From a bacterium (GTDB lineage Bacteria > Vulcanimicrobiota > Xenobia > Xenobiales > JADMJV01), in assembly GCA_018266105.1 (NCBI GenBank), contig JAFEBA010000034.1, positions 23,884 through 87,883 of the forward strand: 64,000 nt of DNA, in the 5' to 3' direction. Positions 53,172 to 61,959 of the stretch are shown one piece after another. Position numbers and translations under genes: made by a program. Each line of letters starts with the position of its first letter. Within the stretch, counting starts at the first letter, position 1. The notes beneath the pieces were generated by a model that saw only the letters and a list, made by a program, of their open reading frames with translations, searched no databases and had not been told where the DNA came from.

Positions 53172-53999
53172 TTGTCAAGGGAGTTTCCGGCCAGGCACCC
53201 GGGAGCTGTTGACATTCAGCCAGTTTTTGACGTCATTGAGCCATCTGGCTCTTCGAAACAGAGGGCGCAGAATCGAGCGACAGCGCCTGACCAGTTACCG
53301 CTCCTCGTCTACCGGGCCTTGCGGGCGGGGGCCAGAATGCTGCTGCTGCCATACTGGCAGCCGCAGATTCAGGGGCTGGAGCATTGGCCGGCCCAGGGTC
53401 CCGCGATTCTGGTGGCCAACCATCCAACCCTTTTTGATCCCTTCCTGGTGGGGGCCATCACTCCGCGTCCGCTCGATTTTTTTGTCCGCCACGAGGTTCT
53501 GCGTATCCCCGTGCTGGGAACTCTGATCGGTTGGTGTCAGCCGATTCTGGTTCGGCCCGGACCGTCAGCATTGGAAGCTGCCCGCCGACGGCTGGAGCAG
53601 GGCCGGGCCGTGATGATCTTTCCTGAGGGACATCAAACTCACCAGTTGGAGCTGGAACCTTTTCGCAGTGGCGCGGCGGCTCTGGCCGTACTCTCGGGTG
53701 TGGCGGTGATCCCCCTGGGACTCTCCGGTCCGGAGCAACTCTCCACCGCTCGGGGGGCCTGGGTTCAGGGAGGTCGAATGGTGGCTCGCTTCGGCCCACC
53801 ACTTCAGGCGGAGCCGGGCGAGACGAGCCAGCAATTTGGCGAGAGATTGCGCCGGGCTGTCAGCGCTCTGCTGATCGACCAGCCGGTGGCAACCCCCCAA
53901 ACTCACCTGACCTATCGGCTGGCCCAGGCATTCTGGGTACCAGCCACCTGGCTGATTTTCAAACTGGCCGATTGGATCAACCCGAACAACCGGCGTTGA
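53172..53999 (+). CDS. 1-acyl-glycerol-phosphate acyltransferase-like (PlsC family)
   Basis: 275 residues. The HX4D motif is N-H-P-T-L-F-D (His84, Asp89) and the substrate motif is F-P-E-G (150-153), both characteristic of PlsC/LPLAT enzymes. They transfer a fatty acyl group to lysophosphatidic acid or a related acceptor. A hydrophobic stretch at about 50-62 probably embeds it in the membrane. The start is uncertain: TTG 53172 has only a weak GGAG upstream. It faces the GH3-type gene convergently and is the first lipid-related gene of the right-hand region. Confidence 0.85.
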   Translation: MSREFPARHPGAVDIQPVFDVIEPSGSSKQRAQNRATAPDQLPLLVYRALRAGARMLLLPYWQPQIQGLEHWPAQGPAILVANHPTLFDPFLVGAITPRPLDFFVRHEVLRIPVLGTLIGWCQPILVRPGPSALEAARRRLEQGRAVMIFPEGHQTHQLELEPFRSGAAALAVLSGVAVIPLGLSGPEQLSTARGAWVQGGRMVARFGPPLQAEPGETSQQFGERLRRAVSALLIDQPVATPQTHLTYRLAQAFWVPATWLIFKLADWINPNNRR

Positions 54000-54100
54000 G
54001 CGCCTCCAGCCAGAGTGCTGGCATCGACGCCGCGCTGAAGCAGCGAGGCCAGCCATGGACTGCCCGGCTGGCTGGCACCGGCCTGCTTTGCCTCGCGCGG

Positions 54101-55540
54101 TCAGGCAAGCCACTGGCCGGGTAAGTGCAGGCTCCAGTCCGCTTCCAACCGGAGGCTGGCCACCTTCACCTCGCCCCGACGGCGCCCAAGTCCCTCCAGA
54201 CGGGAGTAAAAGGGCTCCCAGTTGTCGCTGCTCAATTGGTAACCGCGCAACGGCTGCAGTTGTCCCAGTTCGCGGCACAGGCGGTAGTGATAAAAGGAGC
54301 AGAGCTGTTGCTCGGCCTTACGAACCTGCTGCTCAGCCAGGTTGCTGGCATAAAGCACGTAACTGTCTTCTTCGAAAGCCACAAAGCACGGACCCGATCC
54401 CTGGGGCAGGCAGAGGTCTACAGCTTCCGGGGTCAGTTTTTCACCAAAGTGATCGCTGACCAGACCGGCGCGGCCCACAAAGGTCAACAGGGGGCATTCG
54501 TTCAGGAACCCTCGCACGCTGACCTGGTCTCCCAGGCGGTAACGGTAGAATCCGCCGCCTGTGCTGACCACCACCTCATAGGTTTGACCCTGGCAGAGTT
54601 GATGGGCCAGATGAATTCCGCTCGAATCCAGGAATTCAAAGAAATGACTGCGCAGGGCCAGCGCGCCTCCGGCTCGGCCTAGCAGGGGGAAGCTCACGAA
54701 AGCTTCGGTCGCCAGCAGTCCTTTGGGTTGAATAAACAAGTCTGGGAAGTCGGCTCGCAGCTCGGTCAAGAAGCGTTTTGAAGGTCCATCGGCCCAGCAA
54801 CTGAGCAGGCGGAGTCGGGGCCATAGAGCCTGCAGTCCTTGCTCTCGAGCTCTTGCCATAGGCTGGCTCAGACCGGGCAGGCTGGCGAAATCAGTCCACT
54901 TCTGTCGCAGCCTTTCCAGCAGCAGTAACCAGTAGCTGGGACTCCATACCGAGACAAGATTCAGGTCGCGACACCTCAGCAGGTGTTCCAGGGTTTCATC
55001 CAGCCCGCACGGGCGGGGGACAGCCAGCATGCGACGCACCAGTTGCTGACCCCAACCGCTGAGATAGGCGGCATCGTCTTCAAAACCCACCGGGATGCCC
55101 TGTACTTGCTCCATGCGTTGCGGTGGCGGGGTGATGGCCCAGTAAGCACGTCCTCTCATCAATTCGGGCTTGCCTCCATAGAGGTCGGCGATCCAGGGCG
55201 AAAGCCCTCGTTGAAAATCCCGTTTGAGCGAGGCGGTGTAGGGGATCAGCTTGAGTGCCTGGGTTCCACTGGTCGGTTCAAACAGCCGAATGGGCTCCGA
55301 ACAAAGTTCTGACGGTCGTTGCTCTATCCAGGGTTGGAGCTGGGCATATTCAACCAGCGGGAGTTGCTGGCGAAAGTCGCGCCACGAAGTCAGGCGGTGA
55401 GCGCGAAAATATCCGCAGTTCTGGTTGCGATGGAAAAGCTCGCGAAGATAGCGTTCCTGGGTGAGGGCCACCCGACGAGTGGCGCGTTCGAAGGCGCGCC
55501 ACTCGGGCAGGCAACTAAGCCACCAGAGCCCGGCCGTCAT
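54101..55540 (-). CDS. GH3-family acyl-adenylating enzyme
   Basis: 479 residues of the GH3 family, known in plants for conjugating auxin or jasmonate to amino acids and also found in bacteria. The phosphate loop is P-T-S-G-T-Q-A-L-K-L-I-P (89-100) and Y-R-Y-R-L-G-D-Q-V is the conserved GH3 motif. It should adenylate an unknown acid and transfer it to an amine or similar acceptor. Start ATG 55540 overlaps the upstream gene stop (ATGA). Last gene of the overlapped desaturase-P450 operon. Confidence 0.88.
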   Translation of the reverse strand: MTAGLWWLSCLPEWRAFERATRRVALTQERYLRELFHRNQNCGYFRAHRLTSWRDFRQQLPLVEYAQLQPWIEQRPSELCSEPIRLFEPTSGTQALKLIPYTASLKRDFQRGLSPWIADLYGGKPELMRGRAYWAITPPPQRMEQVQGIPVGFEDDAAYLSGWGQQLVRRMLAVPRPCGLDETLEHLLRCRDLNLVSVWSPSYWLLLLERLRQKWTDFASLPGLSQPMARAREQGLQALWPRLRLLSCWADGPSKRFLTELRADFPDLFIQPKGLLATEAFVSFPLLGRAGGALALRSHFFEFLDSSGIHLAHQLCQGQTYEVVVSTGGGFYRYRLGDQVSVRGFLNECPLLTFVGRAGLVSDHFGEKLTPEAVDLCLPQGSGPCFVAFEEDSYVLYASNLAEQQVRKAEQQLCSFYHYRLCRELGQLQPLRGYQLSSDNWEPFYSRLEGLGRRRGEVKVASLRLEADWSLHLPGQWLA

Positions 55541-56190
55541 CGCAGCATGCGCTGGCCGGCCGGGGTGAGATTGGCGCGCTCCAGCCAGGTCAGGCAAACC
55601 AGTTCCACTCCCGTCTTCCAATCGGGGTTTTTCTCCAGGAAGAAGTTTGCGTGCTGGTCCAGACGGCGCTCGGGAAGCTCTTCCAGGCTGGCGGAAGTGA
55701 GCGCTACTCGACCTTCATGGTAAAGCTCCCCGTAGCGTTCCCGGGCCAGCGCATCCAGCATGGTTTGAACCTCGGGTGGCGTAGGCTGGTCGAAACGTGG
55801 ATAAAACCTTTGGAAAAAGACCGGAAGAAATCGATAGGTACGAAAACCCGCGCAGAGCAGCAGCCACAGGCAGGGCTGTTTTTCCTGGTCAACTCGCTCA
55901 AAGACAAAGCGTCCCCACAGGCGGGGAAGGTCGTAGCCGTGTCGGTGTCCGGGGATGACCAATGTATCTCCTGAGAAATAGACCACAAAGTCCGAATGCT
56001 CACGTCGCTGCAGGCTGGAAAAGCCGACCACCTGATCGTCTTGACGCAGGAGGAGGACCCAGTCTTTAAGAGTCAGGTCGCGCTCGAATTGATGGGGGCC
56101 GCCGTAGTGCCTTTCGTAGAGGGCTTGCAGCACGGCGCGGTCACACTCGGCGAGCTGCCTGACCGGGATGACTTCTTGTTTTACAACCAT
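55537..56190 (-). CDS. GNAT-like protein
   Basis: 217 residues. The segment L-L-R-Q-D-D-Q-V-V-G-F-S-S-L and following strands have the GNAT N-acetyltransferase layout, but the acetyl-CoA loop is not obvious, so activity is not certain. A stretch rich in Phe, Tyr and Arg (F-R-T-Y-R-F-L-P-V-F-F-Q-R-F-Y-P) is unusual. It overlaps the preceding GNAT gene by 10 bases and the GH3-type gene by 4, so it belongs to the cluster. It could acylate the product or an intermediate. Confidence 0.6.
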   Translation of the reverse strand: MVVKQEVIPVRQLAECDRAVLQALYERHYGGPHQFERDLTLKDWVLLLRQDDQVVGFSSLQRREHSDFVVYFSGDTLVIPGHRHGYDLPRLWGRFVFERVDQEKQPCLWLLLCAGFRTYRFLPVFFQRFYPRFDQPTPPEVQTMLDALARERYGELYHEGRVALTSASLEELPERRLDQHANFFLEKNPDWKTGVELVCLTWLERANLTPAGQRMLR

Positions 56191-57170
56191 GCGAGCTCCA
56201 GATAAGGTTCGCCTTCGGTCAGCATGGTGGGCTGGCCCTGGTAGCGCACTCGAAAAACCTGGCTGCGGTAGAGGCGGTGGCGAAAGCGACGGGCGATCCG
56301 CAAGTAAGGACTGCTTTCAGATAGCCCCAGGTAGATCCACTGCAGGCCCAAGGAGTGACCCAGTCCCAACATGCTTTGAAGCCATTTCCAGAATGAGGCG
56401 GGGCGATATCCGTCGCTGCAGAGGTAGCCGAGATAACCGCCCCGGATGGGCGAACCCGGAGCCGGCAGTGGAGGCCGCCTGCGAAGTCTTTGCCAGACAT
56501 TGTATACCGGGCGGAGCCAGCGCAAGGGTCCGTGATAGCCGTGCACCAGGGTTTGGCGACTGGCCGACAGGTCTCGTAAAGCCCCAACCATGCCGTCCTC
56601 TTCCAACCACAAGCGACGCTCGCCGGGCTCCTCCAAGGGTTCGCAAGGGAAGAATTCCCGCGTCCGACCCCATTCCAGGCAGCTCAGCGCATGCTCGATC
56701 GGACTGGATCGGATCGGCCCAGGTCGGGTTTCCAGGGCCAGGGTACAGAGTACTCCGGCCGGGAAAAAGCGAGGCCAGCTGGGGCGAGCCCGTTCCACCA
56801 GCAGCTGATGGGCCAGCTGATTGCCCTCTACGATGGTGGCCAGGTATTCTTCCACCGGATCTTGTTCGTGCAGACGGCGCAATAGAGCAAAGCCTTCGGC
56901 CAGCAGATTGCGCCCCTGTAGCCGCGGAGCCACGCGCAATCCGCCCAGATAGCCCAGCCGGTGAGGACGTCCGCCGCGCCAAAGTTGGGGAGTGGCGCGA
57001 ACCGCCATGGCCGCCAGCTGGCCCTGGCTGCGCCCGATGAGCAGTTGATCGCGCGAGCCTTCGAAGCAGCGTGGATAGCTCAAATCGATCCAATTGCCCG
57101 GAACGGGAAGGGCAGAGAGAGCGAGCATCTCGGTCAGGTCGGCCCCGGTGGCCAGGCGAAACTCGTTCAT
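56181..57170 (-). CDS. GNAT-family N-acyltransferase-like protein
   Basis: 329 residues. The N-terminal part has the GNAT order, including Y-L-G-G-L-R-V-A-P-R-L-Q-G-R-N-L-L near 75-90, which is the usual acetyl-CoA-binding loop (R-x-x-G/N). A long second half, rich in Arg and aromatic residues, has no known domain. The ATG overlaps the P450 stop (ATGA). It may transfer an acyl group in the pathway; substrate unknown. Confidence 0.75.
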   Translation of the reverse strand: MNEFRLATGADLTEMLALSALPVPGNWIDLSYPRCFEGSRDQLLIGRSQGQLAAMAVRATPQLWRGGRPHRLGYLGGLRVAPRLQGRNLLAEGFALLRRLHEQDPVEEYLATIVEGNQLAHQLLVERARPSWPRFFPAGVLCTLALETRPGPIRSSPIEHALSCLEWGRTREFFPCEPLEEPGERRLWLEEDGMVGALRDLSASRQTLVHGYHGPLRWLRPVYNVWQRLRRRPPLPAPGSPIRGGYLGYLCSDGYRPASFWKWLQSMLGLGHSLGLQWIYLGLSESSPYLRIARRFRHRLYRSQVFRVRYQGQPTMLTEGEPYLELAWL

Positions 57171-58312
57171 GCTCGGCGGACGACCGGCGTGCCTCGGGCC
57201 GGTACAACCAGGAAGAGTTGGCGCCTCGGTCGGGGGGGTTCCACAAGCTCGAGCTTGAAGCTCTGCAGCACGGTCTGAAGCATGATGACCAGCTGGCGCA
57301 AGGCCATGGGCTTGCCCGGACAGATGCGCTCTCCTATCCCAAAGGGGCAATATTGATGCGGATCAACCGGTCTCAGGAAGCGCGATGGCTGCATGCGCTC
57401 AGGTTGCTCCCAGTTGCGATGATGCAGTTCCGGGATGGCGGGCATCACCACCGTGCCCGGGGCCAGACGGTGAGGTCCTAGCTGACATTCTTCTACAGCC
57501 GTGCGTGTCAGCTGGGTGACGGGAGGGCACAATCGCATACACTCCTGCACATAGGCCAGCGTGAAGGACTCATCCCCGATTGCGATTCGATTGCGGGCTT
57601 CGGGATAGAGCAAGGCAAAACACCAGGCGAAGGTTGCGGCCGTGGTTTCGTGACCAAACATCAACTGCGGCAGCAGCTCTTGAGGCCAGATTTGCGAAGG
57701 AAGTCGAGCGGCGATGCTGTCCGGGGGAGCGCTCCGGGCCGCCTGCAGCAGCGCCGTCTGCAGTCGAGCTCGGCGCCGCAGCAGGCGACCCCAGGGAGAC
57801 CAGCGGCCCAGGTCAACTCGCAATTGATTCAGGAAGAGTAAAAAAGGGCTGGAGAAGGAGGCTTGAAATTGCTGACACAGGGCGAGCAGGTCCTGGTCGT
57901 CTCGACCGAACAGGCCCCTGAGGATGATGCGCAGGCTGGTCCGATGAGCGACCGCCTGGAGCGAGACCGGTCGGCCCAGGGGCATTCGCCCAAATTCCTC
58001 AAGGGTCAGGCCGGCCACCTCGGCGTCTGAACTGAATGAGGTCAGAGCTTTTCGAACCTGGCGGCTGCGCAGGCGATGAGGGGCACTGGACATCACGATC
58101 AGGTGGTCATCGCCCAGGGTCGCGCGCATGGCTCGATGGGCCCGACCTCCCTCCAGGCCAGGGTGACGAGCCAGCTGAGAGACCACCTCGAAGTCGCCGG
58201 TGATGAGTACCCGCCCCAGGCCTGGTAAACGGGTCCAACAGTCGCGCTCTTTGCGCAAGAAGGAGTAAGGCCGCATCAGCAATTGATAGCCGTTCCAAAG
58301 TGAATCGATCAT
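57167..58312 (-). CDS. Cytochrome P450
   Basis: 381 residues, a soluble bacterial P450. The oxygen-binding helix is F-G-H-E-T-T (219-224), the ExxR motif is E-C-M-R (257-260), and the heme loop F-G-I-G-E-R-I-C-P-G puts the thiolate ligand at Cys331. The N-terminus is short and lacks a membrane anchor. It would hydroxylate or desaturate a lipid or other substrate made by the cluster. No ferredoxin or reductase gene is in the window. ATG overlaps the PAP2 stop (ATGA). Confidence 0.95.
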   Translation of the reverse strand: MIDSLWNGYQLLMRPYSFLRKERDCWTRLPGLGRVLITGDFEVVSQLARHPGLEGGRAHRAMRATLGDDHLIVMSSAPHRLRSRQVRKALTSFSSDAEVAGLTLEEFGRMPLGRPVSLQAVAHRTSLRIILRGLFGRDDQDLLALCQQFQASFSSPFLLFLNQLRVDLGRWSPWGRLLRRRARLQTALLQAARSAPPDSIAARLPSQIWPQELLPQLMFGHETTAATFAWCFALLYPEARNRIAIGDESFTLAYVQECMRLCPPVTQLTRTAVEECQLGPHRLAPGTVVMPAIPELHHRNWEQPERMQPSRFLRPVDPHQYCPFGIGERICPGKPMALRQLVIMLQTVLQSFKLELVEPPRPRRQLFLVVPARGTPVVRRA

Positions 58313-58899
58313 GGGGCCAGCCGATCGTAGATCAGACGGACACCGGCCTGGGCTAACAGCAGGCCGCCGAAGATGTCGATCAGATGATGCTGGTGAACCA
58401 GCAAGGTGGAGAAGGAGATGGCCGCCGCCCAACAGGCCATCGGCCAGTGAGTGCTGCCGCGAGCACGCGAAAGCACCAGTGCGGCTGAAACCGCCAGAGT
58501 GACGTGCAAACTCGGAAAGTAGTTGTGACGCAGGGCCAGGTCATTGGACAGATTCCACACCCATCCGTCCCAGCCGGAGGCCGGACCCAGATGGGGGTAG
58601 CCATCTTCCAGGGGCAGCAGCCAGAAGCACAGGGCGGCCACCAGGGATTGGCAGATCAGGGTGATTGCCACCGGACGAAGTTGAGTGGCGGTGGGTAGGG
58701 CTCGCATCAGAGGAACGAGCATCAAGGCAATGGACAGGTAGACCAGAGCTGCCGCGGGAACGAGTGGAATGGCGCGCTCCCACCCAAAGTAAAGGCGATG
58801 GCGATCGGCTGCCAGATCACCCAGCCGGGCCGAGGCGGCATAGACCGACCAGTAGACCGCCCCGGTCAGCAAGACCACAGCCCATCTATTTTTGAACAA
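58309..58899 (-). CDS. PAP2-type membrane phosphatase/transferase
   Basis: 196 residues with five or six membrane helices. The PAP2 core is visible as F-P-S-L-H-V (Ser130, His132) and H-Q-H-H-L-I-D (His171 or 172, Asp175). The N-terminal KxxxxxxRP part of the motif is not clear, as in several lipid-phosphate phosphatases and inositol-phosphorylceramide synthases. It could remove or move a phosphate head group. TTG start; it overlaps the desaturase gene by 14 bases. Confidence 0.88.
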   Translation of the reverse strand: MFKNRWAVVLLTGAVYWSVYAASARLGDLAADRHRLYFGWERAIPLVPAAALVYLSIALMLVPLMRALPTATQLRPVAITLICQSLVAALCFWLLPLEDGYPHLGPASGWDGWVWNLSNDLALRHNYFPSLHVTLAVSAALVLSRARGSTHWPMACWAAAISFSTLLVHQHHLIDIFGGLLLAQAGVRLIYDRLAP

Positions 58900-59827
58900 G
58901 GGGGCTGCGACCGTCGGGAGGCAGGGGCCTCGGGCCTCGCCACATCAGCCAGTAGATGTCCCAAAACCAGGGGCGAAATTCGTCCTTAGAGATGTACTTG
59001 CCCAGATAGATCCAGGGAACTTTAGGATGCTCGTGATGGGCGCGATGGTAGTGGTAGTTGAGGAAGAACATGCGAACGATGGGGCTGACGCGAAGGTTCC
59101 AGGCTCCGGTCAGAGGGTCGCATTCCGAAAAGGCGTGGTCGGCATATTGCAGGGAAGACCAGTTGAGGGCAAACAACGCGTAGCAGCAGGCCCATCCGGT
59201 CCAGTTCAGGTCGAGCAGCTGGAAAGCCGCCATCTGCAGTAAGATGCACAGCCCCACTTCCAGTCGAATCACCGTTTCAGGTGCGCGGTCATAGGCTTTG
59301 GCGTAAGTGGTGGCGGCCGTCTGTTTGGCCTCGCGCGTGTTGCGCAAAGCACCCAGACGTACGAAGCCCGGCCAGATCATGTACATCAAACTGGCGATCG
59401 GAGGCAGGGTCCAGTAGAGGCCGGTGAGTACGCAGTACCACTGAGCATATTTGAGGGGCAGGTTCTCGCCGGGCCTGATGTAGTCGAAGGTTTCAAACTC
59501 GCTGCGATTGTGGGCGTGATGATTTAAGTGCCCAGCCCGATGGAAGCCCAGGCTGGTGGGAAAGAAAGCCCCCAGCCAGCGCCCAAACCACTCGTTGACC
59601 TGCTCATTCGAATGCAAGATCTTGTGCTCGGCCTCGTGGAAAAGGGCGAAGTTGGTGTTGTTGAGGTAGGAAAAGAGCAATGCGCTGCCCAGCAAGACCA
59701 ACCAGGATTGGGTGTGCGAAGCCAACCACAGCAATCCCAGGCAACCGCCAGTGGAGACGGCTCCAATCAGGAGGTTGAGACGGTTAGGAATGGGTTCCTG
59801 GCTCACCTTTGATGGCTTCTGGACCAC
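58886..59827 (-). CDS. Membrane fatty-acid desaturase
   Basis: 313 residues with the three histidine boxes of membrane di-iron desaturases: H-E-A-E-H (64-68), H-L-N-H-H (100-104) and H-Y-H-R-A-H-H (259-265). Two membrane helices precede and two or three separate the boxes. It would introduce a double bond or hydroxyl into a lipid chain. GTG start. First gene of the run desaturase, PAP2, P450, two GNATs and GH3, all overlapping; divergent from the radical SAM gene with 36 bases between the starts. Confidence 0.93.
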   Translation of the reverse strand: MVQKPSKVSQEPIPNRLNLLIGAVSTGGCLGLLWLASHTQSWLVLLGSALLFSYLNNTNFALFHEAEHKILHSNEQVNEWFGRWLGAFFPTSLGFHRAGHLNHHAHNRSEFETFDYIRPGENLPLKYAQWYCVLTGLYWTLPPIASLMYMIWPGFVRLGALRNTREAKQTAATTYAKAYDRAPETVIRLEVGLCILLQMAAFQLLDLNWTGWACCYALFALNWSSLQYADHAFSECDPLTGAWNLRVSPIVRMFFLNYHYHRAHHEHPKVPWIYLGKYISKDEFRPWFWDIYWLMWRGPRPLPPDGRSPLVQK

Positions 59828-59863
59828 TGAGGGATCCCCCTGGCCGGGGACGAAGCCGGGATC

Positions 59864-61162
59864 GTGAAAGTTTCCTTTGTTCGGCCTAATTTGGGAGATT
59901 GGCGATCACCTGATGCGATGGAGCCATTGGCATTTGCGGTGCTCAAAGGGGTGACTCCGGAGGACGTGGAGTGCGAGTTCTGGGACGAAAAGATCGAGCC
60001 CGTCCCTCAAAGCTTAAAGACGGATCTGGTGGCTCTGACGGTGGAAACCTACACCGCCCGGCGCGCCTATCGGCTGGCCGATCGTTTTCGGGCCCAGGGC
60101 CTGAAGGTCGTGGCCGGCGGCTATCATCCGACTTTCTTGCCGCAAGAAGCTCTGGCCCACGTGGACGCGGTGGTGTGTGGGGACGCCGAGACAGTCTGGC
60201 CGCAGATCGTGAACGACGCCGCCCGTGGTCGTCTGCAATCCGTATACCGCCAGCCCCCCGGTGGGGATATGTCCAGATTGCGTTATGACCGGTCTCTTTT
60301 TTCTGGTAAACGCTACGGAAAGGTGACTCCCGTTCAGTTCAGTCGAGGCTGCCGCTTCGCCTGTGACTTCTGTTCGATTCATGCCTTCTACGGGCGCTCG
60401 CTGACTCATCGGGCGGTGGACCAACTGGTGGCCGAGGCTTGCTCCTTGCGCTCCCGGTATCTTTTCGTGGTAGACGATAATCTCTTTGTCAATCCGGCCG
60501 CCTTGCGTGAGTTACTGGGCGGCCTGCGTGGCTGCGGACTGCGCTGGGGCTGCCAGATCAGCCTGGATGTGGCGGCCGACGAGTCTTTACTTCGGGCGCT
60601 GGCTGATGCAGGTTGCGTGGCGGCGCTGGTGGGCTTTGAGTCGCTAGACGGAGCCAACCTGGTGCAGATGCGTAAGAAATGGAATACGCGCCATCCGTAC
60701 AGCCAGGCAATCGCCCGCTTTCACGCTCATGGCATGATGATCTACGGGTCTTTCATCTTTGGCTATGATCAGGACGGCCCCGACGTATTCGCCCGGACGG
60801 TGGATTTCGCTCTTGAAAATCGCCTGTTTCTGGTCAATTTCAGTGCTCTCACGCCCACCCCGGCCAGTGCTCTCTATGCCCGATTGGAGCAGGAGCAGCG
60901 CCTGCTCTATTCCCATTGGTGGCTGGAGGACGGCTATGGCTATGGAGACGCTGTTTTTCGCCCCGCCGGCCTGAGCGTAGAACAGTTGACTCAAGGCTGT
61001 CGTTGGGCGCGCTCCCAGTTTTACAGTTATTCCAACATCGCGGGAAGGGTGCTCTGGCCGGCTCAGGGCTGTGGCTCCCTGCGCCATCGGGCCATCAGTC
61101 TGGCCGCCAACCTGACCTCGCGGCGCACACTGGATCGCAAGTTGGGCCGACCTCTGGGGTGA
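59864..61162 (+). CDS. B12-binding-type radical SAM protein 1
   Basis: 432 residues. An N-terminal cobalamin-binding-like Rossmann domain (about 1-130, without the D-x-H-x-x-G motif) is followed by a radical SAM domain with C-x3-C-x2-C at Cys163, 167 and 170, and a helical C-terminal part. This class includes methyltransferases and lipid-modifying enzymes of hopanoid and bacteriochlorophyll type. GTG start at 59864. Two close relatives lie at 61956 and 63323; sequences such as V-E-T-Y-T-A-R-R-A-Y and F-S-G-K-R-Y are shared with the second. Confidence 0.92.
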   Translation: MKVSFVRPNLGDWRSPDAMEPLAFAVLKGVTPEDVECEFWDEKIEPVPQSLKTDLVALTVETYTARRAYRLADRFRAQGLKVVAGGYHPTFLPQEALAHVDAVVCGDAETVWPQIVNDAARGRLQSVYRQPPGGDMSRLRYDRSLFSGKRYGKVTPVQFSRGCRFACDFCSIHAFYGRSLTHRAVDQLVAEACSLRSRYLFVVDDNLFVNPAALRELLGGLRGCGLRWGCQISLDVAADESLLRALADAGCVAALVGFESLDGANLVQMRKKWNTRHPYSQAIARFHAHGMMIYGSFIFGYDQDGPDVFARTVDFALENRLFLVNFSALTPTPASALYARLEQEQRLLYSHWWLEDGYGYGDAVFRPAGLSVEQLTQGCRWARSQFYSYSNIAGRVLWPAQGCGSLRHRAISLAANLTSRRTLDRKLGRPLG

Positions 61163-61174
61163 CAGTTTAACTGT
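61162..61174. promoter_or_regulatory. Palindrome just after radical SAM gene 1
   Basis: ACAGTT-T-AACTGT is a perfect 6-bp inverted repeat with one central base, starting at the last base of the radical SAM stop codon and about 80 bases before the next ATG. It may be an operator or a short transcript-end structure. No T-run follows. Confidence 0.35.
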
Positions 61175-61253
61175 AATCTGGCTCACAGACTCACCTCCCG
61201 GATTCTTGTTAGTAAGGATCTACCAATTTACGTAAGGGCAGGTGATTTTCCAA

Positions 61254-61628
61254 ATGAACCACATTGGCTTTAATGGTTACGACCCCGTGGAGTTTTTGGG
61301 CCACTTCAAAAAAACCATGGGCAAGCCTCAGTTCAAGAAGCGCTATCGCGCCAAGACTTATTTCTTCTCCAGCCAACGCAATCTGGAGATTTTCGAACTC
61401 AATCCCGAACGCTTTCTCCCTCAACTGGAGGGAATGTGCCCCGTGGCCTACGCCCTGGGCGGTCAGCGTCAGCCTGGCAACCCCGACCTGTGCACGGTCG
61501 TGGGCGACAAACTCTTTTGCTATAGCAAATCTTCCTACCGTACCCTGGGTAAGGTCTTTCCCTGGCTCCACAAACGAGCCAGCCAGCGCTATCACTACAT
61601 CAAGGCTGAGGAGGTCTCAGAACTCTAG
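61254..61628 (+). CDS. YHS-like domain protein
   Basis: 124 residues. It opens with G-F-N-G-Y-D-P-V-E-F, and the following F-F-S-S-Q-R-N-L-E-I-F-E-L-N-P-E-R-F-L-P-Q and M-C-P-V-A-Y-A-L-G are typical of YHS domains, which bind metals or cofactors and are often found near oxidoreductases. ATG 61254 is preferred because AGGTGA lies eight bases upstream; a GTG at 61242 is possible. The 3' end overlaps the CULT gene by 29 bases in the opposite direction. It may support P450, desaturase or radical SAM chemistry. Confidence 0.75.
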   Translation: MNHIGFNGYDPVEFLGHFKKTMGKPQFKKRYRAKTYFFSSQRNLEIFELNPERFLPQLEGMCPVAYALGGQRQPGNPDLCTVVGDKLFCYSKSSYRTLGKVFPWLHKRASQRYHYIKAEEVSEL

Positions 61629-61959
61629 TAGCGATCAGGCCGATGAAACGAGTGGCCCCCTGATACCACCAACCCAGATGTTGGTGGCAGTGGAGGCAGA
61701 TGGCGAAAGACCAGGCGCAACCGGCAAACCAGCAGGCTTCGGTGGTGGACTGGCCGGTCTCCAAAGCTCCCGAAGCCTCCGAGAAGCACAGCACATGAAA
61801 CGAGTAGCCCGCGGGGTTACGAAATGTATGCTCGTGCTTGCCGGCAACCTGGATGGCGGCCTCGGGGCGGGTCACCACCTGATTGCATTCCCTGCACAGA
61901 ATCACGGATTGCTCCCGTGGTTCTGTGCTTTCTTGGGGGGCTGCCTCGACCTCGGTCAT
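61600..61959 (-). CDS. Single-domain cereblon-type CULT protein
   Basis: 119 residues, almost entirely a CULT domain (Cereblon domain of Unknown activity, binding cellular Ligands and Thalidomide). Zinc-ligand pairs are C22-x2-C25 and C88-x2-C91. The ligand cage is Trp77, Trp83 and Trp97. Spacings W77-W83 (6), W83-C88 (5), C88-C91 (3) and C91-W97 (6) equal those between W380, W386, C391, C394 and W400 in human cereblon. Bacterial single-domain CULT proteins bind uracil-like and glutarimide ligands; the natural ligand is debated. ATG 61959 overlaps the radical SAM gene stop (ATGA). Confidence 0.9.
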   Translation of the reverse strand: MTEVEAAPQESTEPREQSVILCRECNQVVTRPEAAIQVAGKHEHTFRNPAGYSFHVLCFSEASGALETGQSTTEACWFAGCAWSFAICLHCHQHLGWWYQGATRFIGLIATRVLRPPQP

